From Streptomyces thermolilacinus SPC6 (GTDB lineage: Bacteria > Actinomycetota > Actinomycetes > Streptomycetales > Streptomycetaceae): DNA of 64,000 bases. Position 1 is the first letter of the stretch. Each line of letters opens with the position of its first letter. The position numbers and the translations under genes were made by a program. The notes under the pieces were generated by a model. That model did no database searches. It worked only from the letters and a program-made list of their open reading frames with translations, and was not told the origin of the DNA. Where the stretch lies: positions 2,395,895 through 2,459,894 of the forward strand of contig NZ_ASHX02000001.1 of NCBI RefSeq assembly GCF_000478605.2. The letters are read 5' to 3'. This document shows, piece after piece, positions 25,701 to 34,388 of this stretch.

Positions 25701-26470
25701 GCCAGGTCGTTGCCGTAGTAGTAGGGGGCGCTCTGCCAGCTGACCGTGAGCCACAGGCTCAGCGAGATCAGCGCGCCGCCCGCCGCGGCGACCCGCGCCA
25801 GCAGCCCGGCGAGCGTGCCGAGCCCCACGGCGACCTCGCCCACCCCGATGGCGTACCCGAACAGGACGGGGTCGCGCAGCGCCAGGTCCACCAGCCACGG
25901 CACGGCCGAGCCGTCCCGTACGGACCGCATCACCTCGCCGAGGGAGCCCGTCCCGGACGCGGCCAGGAACCGGGCGTCCGTCAGCTTGTCCAGCCCCGCG
26001 TAGACGAACGTCACACCGAGGAAGAGACGCAGCGGCAACAACGCGTACCGCGACGCGACCGCCCGCCACCGCCGGTGCGGGCCGCCCGCGTCGCCCCCGC
26101 GCCCCGCGCCCGTACGGCCCCCGGCCCCACCCGCACGGGCCGCGAATCCGCGACGCCCACCCGCTTCCGCGCGGTCCATCTCCGCACCGGCACCCGCACC
26201 GGTCCCGAGACCACGGCCCCCGGACCCGGCGCCCGCGCCCGTACCGCCTCCGGACCCAGGGCCCCGACCCGTGCCGCCCCCGGACCCGCGATGGCCGCCC
26301 GCGCGGCCTCCGCCCGTACTCGCCACGAAGCCACCGCCCGGCCCCGCACCCGTACCGCCGCCGAAGCCGCCCGCCGCCCCGGTGCTCCCGTCGAACCGGG
26401 GTCCGCGCTCGCCGCTCGCCCTCCGCCAGTGGGGCGCGGTTCTGTCGTGGTCGTTCGCCGTGTGGGCCAT
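25607..26470 (-). CDS. DoxX-family membrane protein with Gly-rich N-terminal extension
   Basis: A 287-residue protein. Residues ~28-125 are Gly/Ala/Arg low-complexity of unknown role. The DoxX domain has four helices (LLPLRLFLGVTFVYAGLDK starting ~142, then LFGYAIGVGEVAVGLGTLAG, AAGGALISLSLWLTV and YLMAWLPLVLAG). DoxX proteins are linked to thiosulfate or redox handling at the membrane in other organisms; no partner is visible here. The ATG at 26470 has GGAGGGTGAGG upstream. It converges with and overlaps the small membrane protein gene. Confidence 0.85.
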   Translation of the reverse strand: MAHTANDHDRTAPHWRRASGERGPRFDGSTGAAGGFGGGTGAGPGGGFVASTGGGRAGGHRGSGGGTGRGPGSGGGTGAGAGSGGRGLGTGAGAGAEMDRAEAGGRRGFAARAGGAGGRTGAGRGGDAGGPHRRWRAVASRYALLPLRLFLGVTFVYAGLDKLTDARFLAASGTGSLGEVMRSVRDGSAVPWLVDLALRDPVLFGYAIGVGEVAVGLGTLAGLLARVAAAGGALISLSLWLTVSWQSAPYYYGNDLAYLMAWLPLVLAGAPVLSADAALAARRRRTR

Positions 26471-26576
26471 GTCCTCACCCTCCTCGGTGCGCCGCCCGCC
26501 GCGGGCGGCCCGTCCTCGGCAGTACGGGACGGGGGGTGGTGCGGTTCACCCTCGGACCACCATGCCCCGGAAAGCG

Positions 26577-26614
26577 GCGGAGCCGCCGCCCACGGCTGTG
26601 GGCGGCGGCTCCGC
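26577..26614. terminator. Strong hairpin between guaA and doxX
   Basis: A perfect 16-bp stem beginning GCGGAGCCGCCGCCCA, with a CGGCTG loop, lies 24 bases past the guaA stop. It serves guaA; the upstream doxX promoter lies beyond it. Confidence 0.85.
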
Positions 26615-26637
26615 GAAGGGCTGGGGTCACCCGGGGG

Positions 26638-28236
26638 TCACTCCCACTCGATGGTGCCCGGCGGCTTGCTGGTGACGTCGAGGACGACGCGGTTGACGTC
26701 CTTGACCTCGTTGGTGATCCGCGTCGAGATGCGGGCCAGCACGTCGTACGGCATGCGCGTCCAGTCCGCCGTCATGGCGTCCTCGGACGACACGGGGCGC
26801 AGCACGATCGGGTGGCCGTACGTGCGGCCGTCGCCCTGCACGCCCACGGACCGCACGTCCGCGAGCAGCACCACGGGGCACTGCCAGATGTCGCGGTCCA
26901 GACCGGCGGCGGTCAGCTCCTCGCGGGCGATCGCGTCGGCCTCGCGCAGCAGGTCCAGGCGCTCCTTGGTGACCTCGCCGACGATGCGGATGCCCAGGCC
27001 GGGGCCGGGGAACGGCTGCCGCTGGACGATCTCCTCCGGCAGGCCCAGCTCCTGGCCGACCATGCGGACCTCGTCCTTGAACAGCTTGCGCAGCGGCTCG
27101 ATCAGCTTGAACTCGAGGTCCTCGGGGAGGCCGCCCACGTTGTGGTGGGACTTGATGTTGGCCGTGCCCGTGCCGCCGCCGGACTCCACCACGTCCGGGT
27201 AGAGCGTGCCCTGCACCAGGAACTCGACGGGCTGGTCGCCCGACGCCTCCGCGATGATCTCGGCCTGCGCCTGCTCGAAGACGCGGATGAACTCACGTCC
27301 GATGATCTTGCGCTTCTCCTCGGGGTCGGTGACCCCGGCGAGCGCGTCGAGGAACCGCTCCTGCGCGTCGACGACCTTCAGCTGGACGCCGGTCGCGGCG
27401 ACGAAGTCCTTCTCGACCTGCTCGGTCTCGCCCTTGCGCATCAGGCCGTGGTCGACGTACACGCAGGTCAGCTGGTCGCCGATGGCGCGCTGGACGAGCG
27501 CGGCGGCCACGGCGGAGTCCACGCCGCCGGACAGGCCGCAGATGGCGCGCTTGTCGCCGACCTGCTCGCGGATGGCCGCGACCTGCTCGTCGATGACGTT
27601 CCCCGTCGTCCAGGACGGCTCGATGCCGGCGCCCCGGTAGAGGAAGTGCTCCAGGATCTGCTGGCCGTGCGTGGAGTGCATCACCTCGGGGTGGTACTGC
27701 ACGCCGTACAGCTTCTTCTCGTCGTTCTCGAAGGCGGCGACCGGCACGACGTCCGTGGACGCGGTGACGGTGAAGCCCTCGGGCGCGGCGGAGCAGGCGT
27801 CGCCGTGCGACATCCACACCGACTGCTCGGCGGGCGTGCCCTCGAAGAGCGTGGAGCCGCTCTTGCTGACGTGCAGCGGCGTACGGCCGTACTCGCGGGC
27901 GCCGGTGTTGTCCACCGTGCCGCCGAGGGTCGTGGCCATCAGCTGGAAGCCGTAGCACATGCCGAAGACGGGGACACCGGCCTCGAAGAGGGCGCGGTCG
28001 AGGCGGGGAGCCCCCTCCTCGTACACGGAGGACGGGCCACCGGAAAGAATGATCGCCTTCGGGTTCCTGGCGAGCATCTCGGCCACCGGCATGGTGGACG
28101 GGACGATCTCGCTGTAGACCCGGGCCTCACGGACGCGACGGGCGATGAGCTGGGCGTACTGCGCGCCGAAGTCGACAACGAGGACTACGTCCGGGTTGGT
28201 GTCGGGCGAGGCGGCAGCGGGGGTCGCTGATGACAC
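26638..28236 (-). CDS. guaA: GMP synthase (glutamine-hydrolysing)
   Basis: A 532-residue cytoplasmic enzyme converting XMP to GMP with glutamine and ATP. The class I glutamine amidotransferase domain has Cys94 (GMCYGFQL) and the YHPEV His/Glu pair. The ATP pyrophosphatase P-loop is [10 protein letters not shown], and the C-terminal dimerisation domain ends in KPPGTIEWE, the invariant end of GuaA. The start is GTG at 28236 behind GGAAGG. The ~15-residue Ser/Ala/Pro N-terminus is typical for streptomycetes. It is followed by a strong terminator. guaB and guaB3 lie elsewhere in the window, so the genes of GMP synthesis are split. Confidence 0.97.
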   Translation of the reverse strand: MSSATPAAASPDTNPDVVLVVDFGAQYAQLIARRVREARVYSEIVPSTMPVAEMLARNPKAIILSGGPSSVYEEGAPRLDRALFEAGVPVFGMCYGFQLMATTLGGTVDNTGAREYGRTPLHVSKSGSTLFEGTPAEQSVWMSHGDACSAAPEGFTVTASTDVVPVAAFENDEKKLYGVQYHPEVMHSTHGQQILEHFLYRGAGIEPSWTTGNVIDEQVAAIREQVGDKRAICGLSGGVDSAVAAALVQRAIGDQLTCVYVDHGLMRKGETEQVEKDFVAATGVQLKVVDAQERFLDALAGVTDPEEKRKIIGREFIRVFEQAQAEIIAEASGDQPVEFLVQGTLYPDVVESGGGTGTANIKSHHNVGGLPEDLEFKLIEPLRKLFKDEVRMVGQELGLPEEIVQRQPFPGPGLGIRIVGEVTKERLDLLREADAIAREELTAAGLDRDIWQCPVVLLADVRSVGVQGDGRTYGHPIVLRPVSSEDAMTADWTRMPYDVLARISTRITNEVKDVNRVVLDVTSKPPGTIEWE

Positions 28237-28376
28237 TACGGCGGCCTTCCGGCGGTGGGAGGGGGTCGGTATCAGTCAATTCTACCGGCGTGGCCGACAG
28301 TCCTTTCGTCTCACCATCCGAACCGCCCGGGGGCGCGGCTGGCCCCGGCGCCGTACGCGGGTCCATACTGGCGGCC

Positions 28377-28448
28377 ATGCACACGCACGCGACCTTCGTC
28401 TTTACCTATGGCACCGGCTGGTCCGGCTGCCGTGGTCGTGCTGCTTGA
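28377..28448 (+). CDS. Aromatic-rich leader peptide of the chorismate mutase gene
   Basis: A 23-residue ORF, MHTHATFVFTYGTGWSGCRG and three more residues. Within nine codons it places Phe (TTC), Phe (TTT), Tyr (TAT) and Trp (TGG); TTT and TAT are rare in this GC-rich genome. A CATACT -10 box (28364-28369) lies 7 bases before the ATG, so it is probably leaderless, as are other streptomycete attenuator leaders. Nineteen bases after its stop begins a long terminator hairpin, then the chorismate mutase gene. I infer ribosome-mediated attenuation sensing aromatic amino acids. Confidence 0.72.
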   Translation: MHTHATFVFTYGTGWSGCRGRAA

Positions 28449-28466
28449 GCAACTGACGACTTCACC

Positions 28467-28499
28467 AGGCGCCCCGGGCCGACAAGGCCCGGGGCGCCT
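28467..28499 (+). terminator. Attenuator hairpin before chorismate mutase
   Basis: A perfect 14-bp stem AGGCGCCCCGGGCC / GGCCCGGGGCGCCT with a GACAA loop, followed by TGTCGTCTCC-like sequence. It sits between the leader peptide and the structural gene, the position of a transcription attenuator. No competing antiterminator could be settled by eye. Confidence 0.75.
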
Positions 28500-28560
28500 G
28501 TCGTCTCCGCCGGGCCGTACGCCGCCCCGGGGCACCCACGACACACGAGGAGCCCCAGCG

Positions 28561-28905
28561 ATGACCCCGACGACCACCACTCCCGCCCCCTCGGCCGCCC
28601 GCACTCCGCAGCAGGCCCCCGCCAGGACCGCCGCCGAGGTCACTGGCGCGCGGACGGACGACGCCGCCGAGCTGATCACCGGCGCCCGCGAACGCATCGA
28701 CGCGCTCGACGACCGGATCATCGGCCTGATCCAGGAGCGCATGGCCGTGTCGGCCGTCATCCAGGAGGCCCGGATGTCCTCGGGGGGCCGCCGGGTGAAC
28801 CTCGCGCGCGAGATGGAGGTGCTGGCGCACTACAGGGACGCCCTCGGCAAGCCCGGTACGGCGCTGGCGATGACGATGCTGGAGCTGTGCCGGGGGCGGG
28901 TCTGA
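28561..28905 (+). CDS. Chorismate mutase (AroQ type)
   Basis: A 114-residue cytoplasmic enzyme converting chorismate to prephenate, the branch to Phe and Tyr. A Thr/Pro/Ala-rich ~38-residue head is followed by the AroQ three-helix domain: ARERIDALDDRIIGLIQERM, then IQEARMSSGGRRVNLAREME and a final helix ending ELCRGRV. Expected catalytic Arg and Lys/Arg positions are present. The ATG at 28561 is 6 bases after GAGGAG. The upstream leader peptide and hairpin suggest control by aromatic amino acids, which fits the reaction. Confidence 0.93.
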   Translation: MTPTTTTPAPSAARTPQQAPARTAAEVTGARTDDAAELITGARERIDALDDRIIGLIQERMAVSAVIQEARMSSGGRRVNLAREMEVLAHYRDALGKPGTALAMTMLELCRGRV

Positions 28906-29421
28906 CTCCGGGGCCTTGAGTCAGGCGGTCGGGCAGTCCGGGCGATCCGGGCAGCCCAGGTCAGTCCCGGTCAGTGCGGGGCCTGAGCGCGTGCGCGCAT
29001 CTCACCCGTACGGAGCGTGACCCGGGCCACACCGGGTCGTTGGTCCCGGTGTCCGCGCGCGGCGCGTGACTTCGCTGGAGCGTGTGGCGCATCGCGTGTG
29101 CGCCGTGGGACCGCGCTCCGGCGTGTGTGACCGGACGGCAGGGGACAGCAGCCCGGTCACCCAGAGGGGCGGTCGGCCCGGGGACGCCCGGCGTCGGCCG
29201 CCCCCTATGCGTGCGCGCGCACCGCGCGCCCTTCTTCCGCCGGCACGGCGGCGGCCGCGTGACGCAGGACACATAAAGAACCTGTGAGTTCCCGGGCAAC
29301 CAATCCCTCTTGCCGCAGGTCATGTATGCGAAACCCACGGCCACGCCCGTCACGCATGACGACGCGGGGCCCATCACCCCGTGCCGCATCCGGTGGTACG
29401 CCCAGACCACGAGGTCTTGAC
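28906..29421. other. Spacer without recognised gene
   Basis: About 515 bases between chorismate mutase and the sortase substrate. Short open frames run both ways without ribosome sites or recognisable domains. Several short CG-rich inverted repeats are present (for example around CCCGGGCCACACCGGG at 29021), none clearly a terminator. It should contain the promoter of the surface-protein gene. Confidence 0.5.
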
Positions 29422-30453
29422 TTGAAGCTTCGCCGCGCCATGGCCGTCGCCGCCGCGACCGCCGTCATCACGCCCGCCGCCTTCCTCATGGCCCCGGCCG
29501 CGTACGCGACGGACAACGCGCCGTCCACGACGACGGAGTCCTCGTCGCCGGCCGCGACCCCGTCCGCCGACGAGACGACGTCCGAGGAGACGGCGCCGAC
29601 CGAGGACGAGACGAAGTCCGAGGAGCCCACCTCCGACGAGCAGACGAAGTCCGAGGAGCCGAAGACCGAGACCCCCGCCGCGGGCAGCAGCACCACCGCC
29701 CCGGCGCCCTCGACCAGCGCGTCCGCCCCGGCGCCCTCCACCAGCCCCAGCTCGTCGCCGTCGCCGTCCGAGCCGGCGAGCGAGTGCACGGAGTTCGAGG
29801 ACAACGAGGGCCTGCGCACCGAACTGGTCGGCCTGCCGTCGAAGGTCGTCGCCGGTTCCGGCTGGCAGAACTTCTCCTTCCGCGTCGAGAACAAGACCGG
29901 CCACGACGTCGAGGGCGTCGACGCCTACCTGTACGCGGGCGCCGTCGACAACGAGAACGCCGACGACATGACCCGCTTCCTCACCGTCCAGGCCTACATC
30001 GGCGACAAGTGGGTCACCCTCTCCGAGGAGGACGGCTACTTCGGCACGTCCAACGCGCTGAAGAAGAACGAGTACAGCGAGGCCAAGATGCGTCTGAAGG
30101 TGGACGCCAAGGCCCCGTCCGGCTTCGGCTTCGCCTTCGCCTCCGGTGTGAGCTTCACCAAGGACGGCCTGTGCGAGTTCGGCGAGGAGATGGAGTACGA
30201 GTTCGACATCCTCGCCGCCGGCACGAACCCGGGTGACGTGGACGACGCCACCGGCAAGCCGGGCAAGGGCGACAAGAAGCCCGACACCAAGCCGCAGGGC
30301 GACCTCGCCGAGCTGCCCGTCACCGGCACGCTCGCCGAGACCGGCTCCAGCTCCATGCTGCCGACCATCGGTGTCGCCGGTGGCATCGCCATCGTCGCCG
30401 GTGCCGGTGTCGTCTTCGCGCTGAAGCGCCGCCAGAACGGTGCCGCCGCGTAA
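29422..30453 (+). CDS. LAxTG-anchored surface protein (class E sortase substrate)
   Basis: A 343-residue exported protein. The signal peptide (LRRAMAVAAATAVITPAAFL and on to ~residue 32) is followed by a Ser/Thr/Glu/Pro-rich stalk (~35-125) and a domain of ~150 residues opening CTEFEDNEGL, with beta-strand character and a second Cys in DGLCEFGEE. The C-terminus has the sorting signal LAETG (304-308), a hydrophobic segment and the basic tail LKRRQNG. Class E sortases of Streptomyces recognise LAxTG and attach such proteins to peptidoglycan. The start is TTG at 29422, with only GAGGT upstream. A longer open frame upstream lacks signal-peptide features. Ligand unknown. Confidence 0.88.
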   Translation: MKLRRAMAVAAATAVITPAAFLMAPAAYATDNAPSTTTESSSPAATPSADETTSEETAPTEDETKSEEPTSDEQTKSEEPKTETPAAGSSTTAPAPSTSASAPAPSTSPSSSPSPSEPASECTEFEDNEGLRTELVGLPSKVVAGSGWQNFSFRVENKTGHDVEGVDAYLYAGAVDNENADDMTRFLTVQAYIGDKWVTLSEEDGYFGTSNALKKNEYSEAKMRLKVDAKAPSGFGFAFASGVSFTKDGLCEFGEEMEYEFDILAAGTNPGDVDDATGKPGKGDKKPDTKPQGDLAELPVTGTLAETGSSSMLPTIGVAGGIAIVAGAGVVFALKRRQNGAAA

Positions 30454-30473
30454 CGGCACCGCCTGAGGACTGG

Positions 30474-30509
30474 AGAGGCGCTGCGCTCGGAGGGGGGCGC
30501 AGCGCCTCT
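30474..30509. terminator. Hairpin terminator after the surface-protein gene
   Basis: A perfect 13-bp stem AGAGGCGCTGCGC / GCGCAGCGCCTCT with a 10-base loop, followed by CTGTGTGTT. It can also serve the converging oxidoreductase gene. Confidence 0.85.
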
Positions 30510-30585
30510 CTGTGTGTTCCGGGGGCCGTTCTCCGGGGGGAGGGACCCGGCCCCCTCGGGCATGAGCGGTCGGCGGCCCCGGTCC

Positions 30586-32496
30586 CTACGCCTCCGCCTT
30601 CTTCGGGGGGACCTTCGGGATGTCCAGGAGGGGGAGGCGGAGGGCGGCGAAGGCGTGTGGGGGGACCGTCGGGGACGTGGGTTCGACGGGGGTCACGCGC
30701 CGGTACGGGGTGCCCTGGGCGGGGCGGGGGTCGGGTTCGCCCTTGTTGGGCCACAGGGACATGGCGCGTTCCGCCTGGGCGGTGATCGTCAGGGACGGGT
30801 TCACGCCCAGGTTCGCGGAGACGGCCGCGCCGTCCACGACGGAGATCCCCGGGTGGCCGTACAGCCGGTGGTACGGGTCGATGACGCCGTCGCGGGCGGT
30901 CGCGCCGATGGGGCAGCCGCCGAGGAAGTGCGCGGTGAGCGGGGTGCCCATCAGTTCGCCGACGTTGGACCCGGCGAAGCCGTTGATCTCCTCGGCGATC
31001 AGGGTCGCGGCGCGGGTCGCCTCGGGGATCTGCTTGGGGTTGGGCGCGCCGTGGCCCTGGCGGGCGGTGAGCAGGCCCTTGCCGATGCCGCCGCGCTTGA
31101 GGTACGTCGTCAGGGAGTTGTCGAGCGACTGCATGACGAGCCCGATGATGGTCCGCTCCGACCAGCGCCGGTTGGACAGCGACCGCGCGGTCTGGAGGGG
31201 GTGGCGGAGGCTGTTGGCGAGCCAGGCGGCGACGCGGTTCTTCGCGTACGGGACCTGGAGGATCGACAGGGACCCCATCGCGTTGGAGCCCTTGCCGTAG
31301 CGGACGGGCTCGATGTGGGTGTTCTCGTCGGGGTGGATGGACGAGGTGATGGCGACGCCCCGGGTGAAGTCCAGCGGGGCGCCGTGCCGCTTGCGGTAGC
31401 GGCGGTCGGTGGTCAGGGAGCCGACGAGGGCCTCGGAGTTGGTGCGGGTCAGCTCCCCGAGCCGGTCGGAGATCCGCGGCAGCAGCCCCTCGTCCTTCAT
31501 GCGGTGCAGGAGGGTCTGGGTGCCGTACGTGCCGGCCGCGACGACGACGTACCGGGCGCGGTACGTGCGCGGGGTGCCCTTGCGGCGGCGGTCGGTGGGG
31601 ACGGTGCGGACGAGGTGGCCGCCGTCGCCGTCCTCGGTCACGGCGGTGACGGTGGTCATCGGGTGGATGACGGCCCCGGCCTTCTCCGCGAGGTGGAGGT
31701 AGTTCTGCGTGAGGTTGTTCTTCGCGCCGTGCCGGCAGCCCGTCATGCACTCGCCGCACTCGGTGCAGGCGCGGCGGGCGGGCCCCGCGCCGCCGAAGTA
31801 GGGGTCGGGGACCTGCTCGCCGGGGGCCGACCTGACGCTGCCGTCGGCGTCCTTGCCGTCGCCGAAGAACACCCCGACGGGCGCCAGGTGGAACGTGTCG
31901 CCCACGCCCATGGCCCGCGCGGCCGCCTTGAGGTGGACGTCGGAGGGGGTCATGGTCGGGTTGAGCCGGACGCCGAGCATGCGCTTGGCCTGGTCGTAGT
32001 ACGGGGCGAGCTCGGCCTGCCAGTCGGTGATGCCCGCCCACTGCCGGTCCCGGAAGAACGCGGGCGGCGGTACGTACAGGGTGTTGGCGTAGTTGAGGGA
32101 ACCGCCGCCGACGCCGGCGCCCGCGAGGACCATGACGTTGCCGAGCAGGTGGACGCGCTGGAGGCCGTACAGGCCGAGGGCGGGGGCCCACAGGTAGTTG
32201 CGCAGGTCCCAGGAGGTCTTCGGCAGGGTGGCGGGGGTGAAGCGGCGGCCCGCCTCCAGGACGCCGACGCGGTAGCCCTTCTCGGTGAGGCGGAGCGCCG
32301 AGACGGAGCCGCCGAAGCCTGAGCCGATGACGATCACGTCGTAGTCGTACGCGCCTTCGTGCGTCTCGTCGCGAGCGACATCGCGAGTGACTTCACGGGT
32401 GACTTCGCGAGTGACTTCGCGGGTGTCCTCGTGCGCGTCTTCGCCGGTGTCCTGGGCGGTTTCCGGCTGATTCTGGGCAGGGGGGACCTCGGACAT
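30586..32496 (-). CDS. GMC-family FAD oxidoreductase (ChoD-type cholesterol oxidase-like)
   Basis: A 636-residue flavoprotein. The FAD-binding Rossmann motif VIGSGFGGSVSALRL starts near residue 53, with a VLAGAGVGGGSLNYANTLY signature later and the C-terminal SVVDGAAVSANLGVNPSLTI segment that carries the active-site Asn/His region of the family. A CTECGECMTGCRHGAKN segment gives a CX2CX2CX3C cluster. The substrate is unproven; ChoD-type annotation comes from overall similarity to mycobacterial putative cholesterol oxidases. There is no signal peptide. The first ~48 residues include the 4-residue repeats REVT/RDVA, encoded by 12-bp DNA repeats. The ATG at 32496 is 5 bases after GAGGAGAG. The aldehyde dehydrogenase gene lies just upstream in the same direction. 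Confidence 0.88.
   Translation of the reverse strand: MSEVPPAQNQPETAQDTGEDAHEDTREVTREVTREVTRDVARDETHEGAYDYDVIVIGSGFGGSVSALRLTEKGYRVGVLEAGRRFTPATLPKTSWDLRNYLWAPALGLYGLQRVHLLGNVMVLAGAGVGGGSLNYANTLYVPPPAFFRDRQWAGITDWQAELAPYYDQAKRMLGVRLNPTMTPSDVHLKAAARAMGVGDTFHLAPVGVFFGDGKDADGSVRSAPGEQVPDPYFGGAGPARRACTECGECMTGCRHGAKNNLTQNYLHLAEKAGAVIHPMTTVTAVTEDGDGGHLVRTVPTDRRRKGTPRTYRARYVVVAAGTYGTQTLLHRMKDEGLLPRISDRLGELTRTNSEALVGSLTTDRRYRKRHGAPLDFTRGVAITSSIHPDENTHIEPVRYGKGSNAMGSLSILQVPYAKNRVAAWLANSLRHPLQTARSLSNRRWSERTIIGLVMQSLDNSLTTYLKRGGIGKGLLTARQGHGAPNPKQIPEATRAATLIAEEINGFAGSNVGELMGTPLTAHFLGGCPIGATARDGVIDPYHRLYGHPGISVVDGAAVSANLGVNPSLTITAQAERAMSLWPNKGEPDPRPAQGTPYRRVTPVEPTSPTVPPHAFAALRLPLLDIPKVPPKKAEA
32370..32430. 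repeat. 12-bp tandem repeats in the GMC oxidoreductase gene
   Basis: About five copies of a GCG(A/G)GTGACTTC unit encode (REVT)n near the protein N-terminus. The frame is preserved. Confidence 0.8.
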
Positions 32497-32595
32497 GGCT
32501 CTCCTCGTACCGAAGGACCGAAAGGGAGGGGCGGGGCGGCGGTCACGCGGCCGCCCGGCCCAGGCGCGGGCGGCCACGGGCGCCGCCGCCCGCCG

Positions 32596-34284
32596 TCAGC
32601 GCAGGCGCAGGGCCTTCATCACCTTCAGGCTGCGGCTCATGAACGCCGCGTACTTCTCGTCGTCCATCCCGAACGCGGGCGCCAGCGGCATCACGCGCTG
32701 CTGGGCGACCGTCTGCGCCTCCGTGTACTTGAGGATGCCGTCCGAGCCGTGCCGGCGGCCCAGGCCCGAGTCCTTCATGCCGCCCATGGGCGCCTGCACG
32801 CTGCCGTACGCGGCGCCGTACCCCTCGTTGACGTTCACCGTGCCCGCGCGCAGGCGGGCGGCGACGGCCAGGCCGCGGCGTGCGTCCTTCGTCCAGACGC
32901 TGGCGTTGAGGCCGTAAGCCGTGTCGTTGGCGCGCTCGATCACCTCGTCCTCGTCGGTGAAGCGGTACACGGAGACGACCGGGCCGAAGGTCTCCTCCGC
33001 GCACACCGCCATCGACGGGCCGACGCCGTCGAGGATGGTCGGCTCGTAGAAGAGGGGGCCGATGTCGGGGCGGGGCAGACCGCCCGCGAGGACCTTCGCG
33101 CCCTTGGCGACGGCCTCGTCTACGTGCCGGGTGACGGCCTCCAGCTGCCGCTCCCCGACCAGGGAGCCCATGTCGGCGCCGTACGCGAGGGACGTGCCGA
33201 GCCGCATCGCCTTCGTCCGGGCGACGAACCGCTCCAGGAACGCGTCCGCGATCGACTCGTGCACGTACAGCCGCTCGATGGAGATGCACAGCTGACCGGC
33301 GGAGGAGAAGCAGGCGCGGACGGCCCCGGCGGCGGCCTTCTCCACGTCGGCGTCCCGCAGCACCAGCATCGGGTTCTTGCCGCCCAGTTCGAGGGAGACG
33401 CCGACGAGCCGGGCCGCCGCGCCCCGCGCGACCTCGCGGCCGGTGCGGGTGGAGCCGGTGAACGACACGTAGTCGGCGTGCTTGACGACCTCGGGGCCGA
33501 CGACCGGGCCCTCGCCCAGGACGACCTGGAACACCTCGGGCGGCAGCCCCGCCTCGACCAGCAGGTCCCGCGCCCACAGGGCGGTCAGCGCGGTCTCCGT
33601 GTCGGGCTTCATGACGACCGCGTTCCCGGCGGCGAAGGCGGGCAGGGCGTCGCCGACGGACAGCTCCAGCGGGTAGTTCCACGGCGCGATCTGGCCGACG
33701 ACCCCGCGCGGCTGGCGCAGCTCGGTCACCTTGGTCAGGACCGGTACGGCGCCGGTGCGGCGCTTCGGGTTCAGGTACGCGGGCGCCTTGACGCCGTAGT
33801 GGCGGGCGGCGATGGCGACAGCCTGGATCTCCTCGTGGGCGTGGAGGCGAGCCTTGCCGGTCTCCAGCTGGATCAGGTCGAGGACCTCCGCCTGGCGCTC
33901 CAGCACCAGGTCGTGGAAGCGGAGCAGCACGGCGGCGCGGCGGCGGACGGGCGTGGCCGCCCACGCGGTCCGCGCGGCGCGGGCGCGGGCGAACGCCTCG
34001 GCCACGTCCTCGGGCGTGGACTCGGGCAGCTCCGCCAGCCGGTCCCCGGTGAACGGGGTGTGGTTGGCGGTCCGGCCGGAGCCGACGACGCCCTTGGTGA
34101 GCCGGGCGACCAGGTCGGGTGTCACCACGTCGGCCGCGGTGCGGGCGCCTGCGGGCGCGGGGGCCACGGGGTTGGTGGGGGTCTTCGGTCCGGGGGCGGG
34201 CACCGCCGACGCCGGGGCGGCGGGCGTGGACGCGGCGGGGGGCGTGGGTCCGTTGGCGTGGGCGGGGGCCTGCGTGTCCGTCAT
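32596..34284 (-). CDS. NAD(P)-dependent succinate-semialdehyde dehydrogenase-type enzyme
   Basis: A 562-residue aldehyde dehydrogenase. The nucleophile is Cys333 (GQLCISIER), the general base Glu is in LELGGKNPM, and the glycine motif is FTGSTRTG. The last signature is ETFGPVVSVYRF. It oxidises a semialdehyde, probably succinic semialdehyde of GABA breakdown, to the acid; substrate choice is inferred from family likeness (GabD2 type). The first ~50 residues are Pro/Ala/Thr-rich, longer than usual for the family. The ATG at 34284 lies 7 bases after a TACCCT -10 box (34297-34292), so the mRNA may be leaderless. The oxidoreductase gene follows 99 bases downstream. Confidence 0.9.
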   Translation of the reverse strand: MTDTQAPAHANGPTPPAASTPAAPASAVPAPGPKTPTNPVAPAPAGARTAADVVTPDLVARLTKGVVGSGRTANHTPFTGDRLAELPESTPEDVAEAFARARAARTAWAATPVRRRAAVLLRFHDLVLERQAEVLDLIQLETGKARLHAHEEIQAVAIAARHYGVKAPAYLNPKRRTGAVPVLTKVTELRQPRGVVGQIAPWNYPLELSVGDALPAFAAGNAVVMKPDTETALTALWARDLLVEAGLPPEVFQVVLGEGPVVGPEVVKHADYVSFTGSTRTGREVARGAAARLVGVSLELGGKNPMLVLRDADVEKAAAGAVRACFSSAGQLCISIERLYVHESIADAFLERFVARTKAMRLGTSLAYGADMGSLVGERQLEAVTRHVDEAVAKGAKVLAGGLPRPDIGPLFYEPTILDGVGPSMAVCAEETFGPVVSVYRFTDEDEVIERANDTAYGLNASVWTKDARRGLAVAARLRAGTVNVNEGYGAAYGSVQAPMGGMKDSGLGRRHGSDGILKYTEAQTVAQQRVMPLAPAFGMDDEKYAAFMSRSLKVMKALRLR

Positions 34285-34388
34285 GGGGGCGAGGGTATGC
34301 GGCGTGCGGGCCGTTTGGGTACCCGGCGGTAACGTCTTTTCACCGTCCGCACACATCACGCCAGCGTTCACTGGCAAATAAGCCCTGA

